A program made the translations under genes and the position numbers. DNA of 64,000 nucleotides from SCTD01 sp963784675 (GTDB lineage: Bacteria; Actinomycetota; Actinomycetes; Mycobacteriales; SCTD01). Of the stretch, positions 9,364 through 17,246 are shown one piece after another. The notes under the pieces are model-generated. The model searched no databases, had not been told where the DNA came from, and saw only the letters and a program-made list of their open reading frames with translations. The stretch covers positions 16,514-80,513 of the forward strand of contig CAWASE010000003.1 in the NCBI GenBank assembly GCA_963784675.1, in the 5' to 3' direction. Position 1 is the first letter of the stretch. The number at the start of each line of letters is the position of its first letter.

Positions 9364-9968
9364 AGGTCCTCCAGGGTCAGTCCGGTGCACTGGACCTTCT
9401 TCGACGTGAAGATGCCGTCGACCTTCCACACGCCGTCGACCAGCCGCAGGTCTGCCTCCTGCGGCTCGATGACGACCTTCGGGTCCTTCTGGGTGCCGCC
9501 CTTGCTGGTGAGGACGAACCCGGCGTTCACCCCGCAGCCGGTGACGAGCGTGTAGGCGGCGTCCTTGGGCACGACGCCCAGCACCTTGAAGGGCTCGTCG
9601 CGTGGGAAGTAGCCGCCCAGGTCGGGCCCGTAGAGCTTCACGTCGACCTGCTGGCGTCGTGCCGTGGACGCCGCCTTCAGCGCGGGGAAGTCCAACGTCC
9701 CGGCGTTGACCGCGGCAGCGGTGGCCCGGAAGTACGCCCGCAGCCCCTTGACGGCAGGGTCGCCCTCGAAGGCGGACAGGGGCGTCGGAGACGGGCTCGG
9801 TGCGGGCGAGGGTGAGGCGCTCGGCACCGCCGAGGCGCTCGGCACCGCGCTGGGCGATGCGACGGCCGGCGGCACGGCGAGGTCCTCGCCGGCCGAGCAC
9901 GCGAGCAGGCCGCACAGGCTCAGCCCCGCGGCAGCGGCGGTGAGCAGGGGTCGCGAGGGCCGGATCAC
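9360..9968 (-). CDS. Tad-locus lipoprotein
   Basis: The 202-aa protein starts at GTG 9968 behind a strong GAGGAGG ribosome site. It has a lipoprotein signal with lipobox LLAC (GLSLCGLLACSAGE) and a Pro/Ser spacer, then an NTF2-like-looking alpha/beta region (LRAYFRATAAAVNAGTLDFP, then paired strands such as DLRLVDGVWKVDGIF). It should sit on the outer face of the membrane. Small lipoproteins with this fold often accompany actinobacterial Tad loci. Function is not known; assembly or retention of the pilus is the contextual guess. Confidence 0.75.
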   Translation of the reverse strand: MIRPSRPLLTAAAAGLSLCGLLACSAGEDLAVPPAVASPSAVPSASAVPSASPSPAPSPSPTPLSAFEGDPAVKGLRAYFRATAAAVNAGTLDFPALKAASTARRQQVDVKLYGPDLGGYFPRDEPFKVLGVVPKDAAYTLVTGCGVNAGFVLTSKGGTQKDPKVVIEPQEADLRLVDGVWKVDGIFTSKKVQCTGLTLEDL

Positions 9969-10116
9969 CAGGCCTCCTCAGGCAGCAGCAGGGGCAGGGG
10001 CGGGGGCGGGGCAGGGGCAGACAGGACGCCTCGGTACTCACTGTGCGTCACCATCTCGCTGGAGACGGTACCCAGATCGGGCGCCGTTACCGCACCGTGG
10101 CCGTGCGCCCGGCCGC

Positions 10117-10818
10117 TCACGGTGGCCCCGTCGGTGCCGGACCGGGGACCGGCGGCGTCGGCGGCAGGCTCGGTGGGGGCTGGGGCGACGGGCTGGCGGA
10201 CGCTGCCGGGGACGCCGAGGCCACCGGCGACGGGGACGGCGAGGGCGACGGGGACGGCGACGGGGAGAGCCCGGGGACGTCGGGAAGCTCGATCGGCGGG
10301 AAGTCGTAGGGCTGCGGCGAGGGGTTGATGACCTCGAGCGGCGGGGGGCTGCTGTCGACGTCGGTGCGGTCGACGCCCTCGAACGGACGCGCCTCGCCCT
10401 CCCCCGAGGCCCTGAGCGTCTGCACCCCGACGATGGCCAGCAGGCTGGCCGGCAGCTCGAGCTCAACCCGGACCCGCACGACGAGCCGGCGGCCGTCGCC
10501 GGCTCCGACAGCGCGCAGCGGCGGCTGGAACGCGCAGCGGGTCACACCACCCTTCTGCTGTCCGTCCGCCATGATCGCGGCGCAGTACTGCTCGACCTTC
10601 GCGCGTACGCGCGGCTCGTCGAGCGCGAGCGTCGCCTGGTCCGGCTCGATGGCGCTGGCCCCCGCCCTCGCGGCCTCCTGCGCATACGCCACCGCGCGAC
10701 CGCGGGCCACCAGCTGCCGCCCTGCATCGACGATGAGCCCACCGAGCAGCAGCAGGATGAAGCCCAGGACGGGCAGCAGGGGCGCGATCGAGCCCCGGTC
10801 GTCGCGTCGCCGGATCAC
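10117..10818 (-). CDS. TadG-like pilus-assembly protein
   Basis: The 233-aa protein starts at GTG 10818 (GTGA overlap with the upstream TadE gene). It opens RRRDDRGSIAPLLPVLGFILLLLGGLIVDAGRQL, the RGS/A-x-A/x-P motif plus hydrophobic helix of the TadG N-terminal family, followed by VARGRAVAYAQEAARAGA. The end is a long Pro/Ser tail (from about residue 160) that would extend away from the membrane. TadG-like proteins are pseudopilin-related accessory parts of the Tad machine. The tail lacks an obvious globular VWA domain, so this is a short version. Confidence 0.8.
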   Translation of the reverse strand: MIRRRDDRGSIAPLLPVLGFILLLLGGLIVDAGRQLVARGRAVAYAQEAARAGASAIEPDQATLALDEPRVRAKVEQYCAAIMADGQQKGGVTRCAFQPPLRAVGAGDGRRLVVRVRVELELPASLLAIVGVQTLRASGEGEARPFEGVDRTDVDSSPPPLEVINPSPQPYDFPPIELPDVPGLSPSPSPSPSPSPSPVASASPAASASPSPQPPPSLPPTPPVPGPAPTGPP

Positions 10819-11240
10819 CGCACGCCCCGGTTGGGATCCAACGGGCTGGTGAACCGGGACGACACGGTGACGTTGCCCGGCGCTCCGAGCAGCCCGAGGT
10901 CACCCAGCGGATAGGTGCACGACGACGTCACGGTGATGGGGAAACCGGACTGGAAGACGCCACTGAGCGTGACGGTCGCGGTGTCGTGGCAGGGCCCGCC
11001 GCCCAGCGCGGTCTCGACGGCCCGCTCGGCGACCTGCTGCGCCTCGACCTCGCTCCGCGCCTGGCTGGCGGCGCGCGCGGCGTCGCGGGTACCGGCGTCC
11101 AGGGTGCCGTTGACCTGCGCGACGCGGCCGTAGGCGTAGATCAGGGCCAGCATCAGCAGCATCACCGGCATGATGAAGACCAGCTCGACGGCGATGGACC
11201 CCCGGTCGGGCGTCGCGCTGCGGTGCTCCCGGCCGGTCAC
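10815..11240 (-). CDS. TadE-like minor pilin (second copy)
   Basis: The 141-aa protein starts at GTG 11240 and ends at 10815. It has the TadE signature near the N-terminus, DRGSIAVELVFIMPVMLLMLALIYAYGR, where Glu follows the prepilin-peptidase cleavage position and leads a hydrophobic helix; next comes GTLDAGTRDAARAASQARS. The C-terminal half contains a Cys pair (GPCHDT and SSCTY) that could form a disulfide. TadE proteins are pseudopilins processed by the TadV peptidase, which is not in this window. Coupled by start-stop overlaps to genes on both sides. Confidence 0.83.
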   Translation of the reverse strand: MTGREHRSATPDRGSIAVELVFIMPVMLLMLALIYAYGRVAQVNGTLDAGTRDAARAASQARSEVEAQQVAERAVETALGGGPCHDTATVTLSGVFQSGFPITVTSSCTYPLGDLGLLGAPGNVTVSSRFTSPLDPNRGVR

Positions 11241-11677
11241 GGGCGGGTGTCCCCCTCGAAGCGCTCGATCTCGCCGAAGGCCCGCTGCGTCACTCTCAGC
11301 GTCACCCCGGGCACCAGCGTGATGACCGTGCCCCGCACCGTCACCGACACCCGACCCGCCTGCGCCGGCCCCTCGTACTGCAGGGTCGCCCGCGGGTCCA
11401 GCAGCGTCTCGCGGCCGACGGCCCGCGCGAAGTTCTCCACCGACGTCTGCACCGCGCTCTGCGACGCGTCCGAGACCTCTCTGGTCTGGGCGAGCCGCAA
11501 CGTCGACACGCCCTCGCGGGCCGCCTGCTGAGCCACCGAGCGGCCGTAGAAGTACAGGCCGGCCTGGATGGAGAAGAAGATGAACGCCAGCAACCCCGGG
11601 GCGACCAGGACCAGCTCCAGCGCGCTGGCGCCCCGGTCACCCCGCAGGCGGCGTGGACGGGGAGCTAGGGAGCGCAC
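11237..11677 (-). CDS. TadE-like minor pilin (first copy)
   Basis: The reading frame is open far upstream, but the start is taken as GTG 11677, giving 146 aa beginning VRSLAPRPRRLRGDRGASALELVLVAPG. The motif RGASALELVLVAPGLLAFIFFSIQAGLYFYGR is TadE-type with the +5 Glu, and AAREGVSTLRLAQ follows as in the family. The start lies 13 bases inside the end of the pilin gene and the stop overlaps the next TadE gene, so the three are tightly coupled. A pseudopilin acting in Flp pilus assembly is the expected role. Confidence 0.83.
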   Translation of the reverse strand: MRSLAPRPRRLRGDRGASALELVLVAPGLLAFIFFSIQAGLYFYGRSVAQQAAREGVSTLRLAQTREVSDASQSAVQTSVENFARAVGRETLLDPRATLQYEGPAQAGRVSVTVRGTVITLVPGVTLRVTQRAFGEIERFEGDTRP

Positions 11678-11943
11678 GCCGCCGCGCCGATGGGCTGGTT
11701 CGCGCACTGGTCCAGCTTGCTGCTCTTCTTGTCCACGATGTTGTAGATGATCCCGCCGACGACCGACGCCGCCACGACGACGATCGCCGCGATGATGGCG
11801 AACTCCAGCGCCGAGGCGCCCCGCTCGCGGTCCTGGACCGGCACCAGCCGGCGTCGGCGGACGAGCACGGACAGCAGGACCGGCGTCGCCAGGACCAGGG
11901 TGATGAGGGCGACGTGGGCCGCGGAGGCCAGGGTGGCCGTCAT
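11665..11943 (-). CDS. Flp-type pilin subunit
   Basis: The 92-aa protein starts at ATG 11943 behind AAGGAGA. It has an N-terminal hydrophobic segment (HVALITLVLATPVLLSVLV), a basic stretch, then a class III prepilin-like motif RERGASALEFAIIAAIVVVAASVVGGIIYNIVDKK, ending with two cysteines. Flp pilins have G/A-x-x-x-x-E-[FY] at the cleavage site, matching SALEF here. The extra N-terminal membrane helix before the motif is longer than in typical Flp pilins. It follows the platform genes tadB/tadC after a small gap, probably with its own strong translation as the major subunit. Confidence 0.75.
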   Translation of the reverse strand: MTATLASAAHVALITLVLATPVLLSVLVRRRRLVPVQDRERGASALEFAIIAAIVVVAASVVGGIIYNIVDKKSSKLDQCANQPIGAAACAP

Positions 11944-12030
11944 GGGGTTCTCCTTCGGTGCGGTGCGGGGGGCAGGGGGCAGCGGGCAGGGGAGGGGCGG
12001 GAGGAGACAGGGCGTCAGGGAGATGCCCGT

Positions 12031-12957
12031 TCAGACTCCCAGGAGTCGGTCGACAGCGGGGTAGGCCAGGAACACCAGGAAGGCTGAGCAGACGAGCAGC
12101 TGGGCGACGAGCATCGACTGCGAGCGCTCGCCGGCGTCGCCCTCGTTCTCGGCCAGCTCCTTGCGGCGCAGCGTCGCGGCCCGCGCCGACAGGGAGGACC
12201 GGATCTTCGCGCCGTCGTCGGCGGCCAGCCCCAGCGCGCCGGCGAGGTCGCGCAGCTCGTCCAGGCCGAGGTCGTCGCCGAGCTCGCCCAGCGCCTCCCA
12301 CGGCGTGTTGCCGAGCAGCCGCGCGTTCGCCAGCGCCTGCCGAATCCGCACGACGGCCCAGTGGTTGCTGATGCTGGACGCCGCCAGCAGCGCCTCGGGC
12401 AGGCCGCGCCCACCGGCGAGGTTCATCGCGACGAGGTCCAGGAAGACGCCGACGACGCGGCGGAAGTCGCGGCGCCGCCGGTCGGCCTCGCCCTTGAGCG
12501 CCAGGTCGGGCAGGAAGAATCCGAGCAGGCCGAAGACCAGGGCCGCCGCGACCGGAGCGCCGCCGGGCAGCGGGATCCCCGCGACGCTCAGGGTCGTGTA
12601 GACCACCGGCGCCAGCAGGAACAGGAGCAGACCGATGACGATCTTGGTCGCGAGGAACCCCCCGACGGTGCGGTTGAGCACCGCGAGGTCCTGACGCACC
12701 CGGCCCAGCCGCCAGCCCCGCTCGGTGGCCAGCGTCTCGAGCCGGTCGCCGAGTCTGGCGAGCAGACCCTGAGCAGGCCGGGCGATGCCCAGCTGCTGCT
12801 CGCGGGCCGTGAGGGTCTGGGTGCGCATCGAGCGCTGGCCGCCGTCGATCCGGGCCACCAGCGCCGCGACGCCGGGCTGCGGACGCAGGAACACCCGCAG
12901 CAGGGCGTACAGCCCCGCGCCCGTGACCGCGCCGAACAGCAGCGCCGGGGTGAGCAT
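12031..12957 (-). CDS. tadC: TadC, type II secretion F-family platform protein
   Basis: The 308-aa protein starts at ATG 12957, sharing one base with the stop of tadB (TGATG). It has an N-terminal span (LLFGAVTGAGLYALLRVFL), paired central spans (TKIVIGLLLFLLAPVVY and AAALVFGLLGFFLPDL), the GspF-like cytoplasmic region with RRRDFRRVVGVFLDLVAMNLAGG and a C-terminal span (LLVCSAFLVFLAYPA). With TadB it would form the inner-membrane platform on which the TadA ATPase acts. Confidence 0.88.
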   Translation of the reverse strand: MLTPALLFGAVTGAGLYALLRVFLRPQPGVAALVARIDGGQRSMRTQTLTAREQQLGIARPAQGLLARLGDRLETLATERGWRLGRVRQDLAVLNRTVGGFLATKIVIGLLLFLLAPVVYTTLSVAGIPLPGGAPVAAALVFGLLGFFLPDLALKGEADRRRRDFRRVVGVFLDLVAMNLAGGRGLPEALLAASSISNHWAVVRIRQALANARLLGNTPWEALGELGDDLGLDELRDLAGALGLAADDGAKIRSSLSARAATLRRKELAENEGDAGERSQSMLVAQLLVCSAFLVFLAYPAVDRLLGV

Positions 12958-13877
12958 CAGCCGGTCCGCACGGCAGGCCCGGCGGCCGGGTCGGTGCCGG
13001 TGAGGGTGGCCGCGACCAGCCGCCCGCCCCCGGACTGGTCGCCCAGGATGCGCTCGACCGCCGACGGCTTGGCCAGCCGGCGCAGCCAGAGCAGCCCGGC
13101 CAGGAACAGCAGGCACACCACGAACAGCACCAGCTGGCCGATGACGCCGTCGTAGGACTGCACGTAGCTGCCGTTGAGCAGCACCATGGCGCCGGCCACC
13201 GACAGCACGATGCCCAGGATGAGCCGGACGCTGCGGCGCACGCTGCGGCGGCTGGACTCGATGCGGCGTCGCATGTCGAGCTCCTCGCGGGTGCTCACGG
13301 CCAGCGCCGTCAGCACGTCGCGCAGGCCGGGGCCGCGCAGCCGGGCGTTGAGCACGAGCGCGGCCACGACGGTGTCGGCGCTGGGGTCGTCGAGGTCGTC
13401 GGCGAAGCCCAGCAGGGCGTCGGGCAGCGGCGTGCGGATGCGCAACCGGTCGACCAGCAGGTTCAGCGGCGGCCGCAGGATGCTCGGCGTCGCCTCGACG
13501 CTGGAGGGGATGGCCTGCTCCAGCCCGACCGCCCCGGCGATGGTGTCGCGCAGCGACTCCGTCCAGACGGCCAGGCCTTCCAGCCGCTGGATCGCGATGC
13601 GCTCCTCGGAGCCGCCGCCGGCGATGCGGTCCCAGTAGGCGGCGAGCAGGCCGAGCGCGATCGCCAGCACCGGCCACCGGGTCACCACCAGCGTCACCAG
13701 CCCCACCCCGAGCCCGACGGTCAGGCGCGCCGACAGCTTCCCGCCGCCGCCGGCCCGTCGCAGCAGGCTGGGCGTGCCGGGATCGCGGACCGGCACCCCT
13801 TGCCAGAACACGACGAGCAGCAGCAGGCCCAGGCCGAAGCAGGTGCCCGTCAGCAGCGGGAGCAGCAGGCCGGTCAT
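12957..13877 (-). CDS. tadB: TadB, type II secretion F-family platform protein
   Basis: The 306-aa protein starts at ATG 13877 with an ATGA overlap with the end of tadA. It has an N-terminal membrane span (LLPLLTGTCFGLGLLLLVVFW), two central spans, a GspF-type region with the helix pattern LEGLAVWTESLRDTIAGAVGLEQAI, then RIESSRRSVRRSVRLILGIVLSVAGAMVLL and a last span before the tail. It is the partner of TadC in the pilus inner-membrane platform. Confidence 0.88.
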   Translation of the reverse strand: MTGLLLPLLTGTCFGLGLLLLVVFWQGVPVRDPGTPSLLRRAGGGGKLSARLTVGLGVGLVTLVVTRWPVLAIALGLLAAYWDRIAGGGSEERIAIQRLEGLAVWTESLRDTIAGAVGLEQAIPSSVEATPSILRPPLNLLVDRLRIRTPLPDALLGFADDLDDPSADTVVAALVLNARLRGPGLRDVLTALAVSTREELDMRRRIESSRRSVRRSVRLILGIVLSVAGAMVLLNGSYVQSYDGVIGQLVLFVVCLLFLAGLLWLRRLAKPSAVERILGDQSGGGRLVAATLTGTDPAAGPAVRTG

Positions 13878-15195
13878 GCCGACCAGCGCCCGGACAGGTT
13901 CGGTGCGTAGCCGGCCGCGACCAGGTCGTCGATGCACTCGACCGGCGCGTGCGCGACGGCACGACCGTCGGTGCCGGGTGCGAAGACCTCGCTGGACAGC
14001 ACCCGGCCGTCGATGCCGGTGACCTCGCGGATGCTCTCGATGACACGGGTCAGGCTGCCGCCCTCGGCGTGGGTGTTGCGCTTGCGCAGGAACACCACGA
14101 AGTCGATCGCACCGGCGATGAGCATCTGGGTGGCCTCGACCGGCAGGCCGCTCGGCCGACTGCAGGGCGTAGGTGGAGATGCGGTTGAACACCTCCATCG
14201 AGCTGTTCGCGTGGATCGTGGACAGCGAGCCGTCGTTGCCCTGACTCATCGCGTTGAGCATGGTGACGATCTCGTCGCCGAGCACCTCGCCGACGATCAC
14301 CCGGCTCGGGTTCATGCCGCAGGCTGCGCCGGACCAGGTCGGCCATCCCGACCGCGCCCAGCCCCTCGGAGTTGGGCAGCCGCTCCTCGAAGCAGACGAC
14401 GTTCGGGTGCAGCTCGGGGAACTGGTCCAGCCCGAGCTCCAACGCCCGCTCGACGGTGATGATCCGCTCGTGCGGCGGGATCTCGTTGGCCAGCGCGCGC
14501 AGCAGCGTGGTCTTGCCGGCGTTCGTGGCACCGGCGAGCATGATGTTCTTGCGCGCCTTGACGGCGGCCTTGAGGAAGCCGGCGATCTCGGCGTTCATCG
14601 TGCCGGAGCCGACCAGGTCGTCGAGGAAGACCTTGCCGAGCCGGCTGCGACGGATGCTGATGGACGGTCGCGAGCAGACCCCCATCACCGCCGACATGCG
14701 CGAGCCGTCGGGCAGCCGCAGGTCCAGCTGCGGGTTGGCGCTGTCGAACGGGCGGCTGGACAGGCCGACGTTGGCCGCGAGCACCTGCACGAGCTGGATG
14801 AGGTCTTCGTCGGACTCCGCGACGGGCTCGTGCAGCACCTCGCGGCCGTCGCTGTAACCCACGTACACCTGGTCGAAGCCGTTGATGTCGATGTTCTCGA
14901 CCTCGGGGTGCTCCAGCAGCGGCTGCAGCCGACCGACGCCGAACAGCGCCGCGTGCACGGCGGCGGCGGTGGACTCCTCCTCCTCCGGCGTCTGCGGGAT
15001 CCGGCCCTCGCTGATCTCGCGACGGGCGTGGTCCTCGAGCACCTGGACGATGAGCGAGCGCGCGTACTGCCGCTCGTCCTCGCTGGACATCGCCGCGCGG
15101 TCGGCGGCCTCGTCGCGACGGCGCTGGGCGTTCAGGCGCTCGGCGACCTCGCCCCGCAGCCGGCGGACGAGGTCGTGGTCGGCCACGACGCTCAC
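13874..15195 (-). CDS. tadA: TadA/CpaF pilus-assembly ATPase, two single-base insertions
   Basis: Start is GTG 15195; repaired length would be 439 aa. The first part carries the CpaF N-domain, Walker A GATNAGKTTLLRAL and ERIITVERALELGLDQFPELHPNVV. At about 14322 the frame breaks (CTGCGGCATG where CTGCGCATG is expected, LRMNPSRVIVGEV resumes). It breaks again at about 14152 (CGGCCTGCC for CGGCTGCC, LPVEATQMLIAGAIDFVVFL resumes). Between them the Walker B/His-box region MNAMSQGNDGSLSTIHANSS is intact. Both changes are +1 insertions and every catalytic motif survives, so I read them as consensus errors. The enzyme powers pilus extension from the cytoplasm. Confidence 0.85.
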
Positions 15196-15202
15196 GGCGC
15201 GC

Positions 15203-16249
15203 TCACCGGGTCGGCGCCGTCGGGTGCAGGCGCGGCAGGGCCTGCGGGTGCAGCGGTGCCGGCCGGTGCAGCGGTGCCGGCCGGTGCAGCGGTGCCTGCC
15301 GGTGCAGCGGTGCCGACCGGTGCAGCGGTCGGGGACGACCGGCGGCCGAGGCGACCGAGGCGGGGGCTGCCCGCCGGCCGCGCGAGACCTCACCCGAGGG
15401 GGTCGGCAGCTGGTCGGCGGTCGGGCCGGCGCCCGTCGACGCGACCGGCTCGCCCTCGTCCAGCAGCGCCGGCCCCTCCCCCTGGCGCTCGTTGCGCAGG
15501 GCGGTGAGCAGGCGGGCGACGACCTCGCGGCCCGAGCGGGCGAGCAGGGTGCGCTCCGGGCGCAGCACGTCGGCGCCGTGGAACATCGAGGCCCCGGCCG
15601 GGTCGTGCGCCAGCAGCCCGAAGACCTCCAGGCCCGGCAGGTCGCGCTCCAGCGTCGCGACGGCGCCGGCGGCGTCGCGGTCGCCGCCCCGCTCGGCGAC
15701 CACCAGCACACCGACCCGCGGGCGGTGCCCGTCGCTGCCCGCCAGCACGGGGTGCAGCGCCGCGAGCCGCTCACGGGTGTGGACCACCCCGCTGACGGTC
15801 GGACGCAGCACGCAGACGAGCAGGTCGGCCTGCTGCAGCAGCGGCAGGTGCACCGACGCAGCGGTGACCCGGCCGCAGTCGAGCAGCACGTCGCGGTCGG
15901 CGGTGCGCCGGAAGGCCTGGCCGAGGTTGGTCCACAGGTGGCTGGCGGCCCCGGCCTGCTGCGGGCCGGCGAGCCCGGCGACGACCTCCAGCCCGCCTCG
16001 CAGCACCTGCGCGTGCTCGGGAACGGTGGCGGGCTGCATCTCGCGGCGGGCCAGCGGCAGCAGGGACAGCAGCCCGCGGGCGCGGTCGACGGGCGAGCCG
16101 TCCTCGCGGCGCAGCCGCAGCGCGACGTCACCGCCCTCGGGGTCGGCGTCGACGAGCAGCACCGGCGCGGGCCACAAAGCTGCGGTCAGCAGGGCGGCGG
16201 TGGTGGTTCCCGGCGCGCCCTTGGCGGACACGAAGGCCAGGACGCCCAC
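15203..16249 (-). CDS. TadZ/CpaE-like MinD-family ATPase
   Basis: As read, the protein is 348 aa from GTG 16249, one base after the cpaB-like stop. It begins GVLAFVSAKGAPGTTTAALLTAALW with a deviant Walker A (KGAPGTTT), then LLVDADPEGGDVALRLR and VLLDCGRV, as in TadZ/CpaE localisation factors that place the Tad machine at the pole. The C-terminus is a tandem-repeat tail. The alternative minus frame over the tail reads PAGTAAPAGTAAPAG and would end in a GTGA overlap with tadA, as elsewhere in this operon. An indel in the C-run near 15365 may therefore have switched frames, so the true stop may be 15192. Confidence 0.78.
   Translation of the reverse strand: MGVLAFVSAKGAPGTTTAALLTAALWPAPVLLVDADPEGGDVALRLRREDGSPVDRARGLLSLLPLARREMQPATVPEHAQVLRGGLEVVAGLAGPQQAGAASHLWTNLGQAFRRTADRDVLLDCGRVTAASVHLPLLQQADLLVCVLRPTVSGVVHTRERLAALHPVLAGSDGHRPRVGVLVVAERGGDRDAAGAVATLERDLPGLEVFGLLAHDPAGASMFHGADVLRPERTLLARSGREVVARLLTALRNERQGEGPALLDEGEPVASTGAGPTADQLPTPSGEVSRGRRAAPASVASAAGRPRPLHRSAPLHRQAPLHRPAPLHRPAPLHPQALPRLHPTAPTR
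15247..15329. repeat. 18-bp tandem repeat, 4.6 copies
   Basis: The unit GGTGCAGCGGTGCCGGCC repeats head to tail with one or two mismatches in the third and fourth copies and a truncated fifth. It lies in the 3' end of the tadZ-like gene. Because 18 is divisible by three, each copy adds six residues: APLHRP in the annotated frame, or PAGTAA in the alternative frame. Copy number could vary by slippage. Confidence 0.9.
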
Positions 16250-16250
16250 G

Positions 16251-16937
16251 TCAGCCCTCGGTCCGGAAGTCGATCGCGGGCGGCGTCTCCGGCGGCAGCA
16301 GCGTCAGGGCGAGCGAGCCGGTGGCGGCCGCCGTGAGCACGTTCGTCACGTTCTCGACCGGCACCAGCAGGGACAGCCGCAGGTCGTCGCCGACCAGCTG
16401 CGGCACGTCGGCCACGCGGACCGCCGTGGCCAGCACGGTGGCGACCTGTCCGGTGCCGGTGTCCCGGGGCACCAGGAACACGCGCACCACGTCGCGCGAG
16501 CGCAGCGGGGTCGACGGTCGCTGGGTGGCCGACAGCACGACGCCGACGAGCACCGACCCTTCGGGCTGGACGTTGCCGGCCAGGAACATGCTGCGGTTGA
16601 GCAGCGTGCCGGCCGGGATGCGGGACACCACGCTGCTGCCCTGGAAGTTGGCGGCCGCCTCCGCGGGGATGGTGGCCGCGCCGTCGGAGGCGACGCGCGC
16701 CACCGTGAGGTCGTTGCTGGTGAGGATCGACCCGGCTTCGATCGTGTCGCGGGCGACCAGCACGTCGACGCGGTCGCCGCTGCGGTAGGCGATGAGCGCA
16801 CTGCCCAGGGCGCCGCCGAGCACCAGCAGCAGCGCGAGCGCCGCCAGGGCCGGTCGACGGTCGCGCGTCGGGGCCGGCAGGCGCCCCCGGCCGTCGGCGG
16901 CCAGCGTGGACCGGGAAGCAGGTGCGGTGGTCGTCAT
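16251..16937 (-). CDS. CpaB/RcpC-like SAF-domain protein
   Basis: The open frame extends to 17063, but the start is ATG 16937, which has AAGGAG six bases upstream. The 228-aa product has one N-terminal membrane span (ALAALALLLVLGGALGSALIAY) and then a SAF domain (VDVLVARDTIEAGSILTSNDLT, SVVSRIPAGTLLNRSMF) and an RcpC/CpaB-type domain with DVVRVFLVPRDTG. It is anchored in the membrane with the SAF domain outside, and is thought to act in pilus assembly or wall interaction. It is the first gene of the Tad operon. Confidence 0.83.
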   Translation of the reverse strand: MTTTAPASRSTLAADGRGRLPAPTRDRRPALAALALLLVLGGALGSALIAYRSGDRVDVLVARDTIEAGSILTSNDLTVARVASDGAATIPAEAAANFQGSSVVSRIPAGTLLNRSMFLAGNVQPEGSVLVGVVLSATQRPSTPLRSRDVVRVFLVPRDTGTGQVATVLATAVRVADVPQLVGDDLRLSLLVPVENVTNVLTAAATGSLALTLLPPETPPAIDFRTEG

Positions 16938-17246
16938 GGAGCTCCTTGCGACGCCCGGGAACAGGCAGACAGGTCGGACGCGGGCGGCGCCACGGGCCCA
17001 GGATAGGGGAGCAGCCCGCGCCCCGACGACGACGGACCCAACGACGCAGAGTGACGGTAGCAACGCTCCGCGTGAGCAAGACAGCCGGAGCCCTCGGCCG
17101 TCCCGCCCACTGAGCGGGACGGGACCGGTGCAGACCTCAGCAGGTGAGCGACGTTCACCCTCGAGAGCTCGAGACGTGAGTCACACTCAGTAGATGGATC
17201 AACGGTCGCCGTTCGCGACCGTCGACCGCCCTGCCCCGGAGGAATG
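16938..17246. promoter_or_regulatory. divergent promoter region between the Tad and liv operons
   Basis: This 309-bp gene-free stretch must promote cpaB leftward and livK rightward. Two inverted repeats stand out. CGTCCCGC-N7-GCGGGACG at 17099-17121 is a perfect 8-bp stem. TGAGT-CAC-ACTCA at 17177-17189 is about 60 bases upstream of livK. A CTCGAG-AG-CTCGAG element sits at about 17160-17173. I cannot assign sigma-factor boxes or a named regulator. Confidence 0.5.

Noticed and set aside
12361..15507. Plus-strand open frames antisense to tadC, tadB and tadA
   Set aside because: No domain or ribosome site, and they cross several genes that are clearly conserved on the minus strand.
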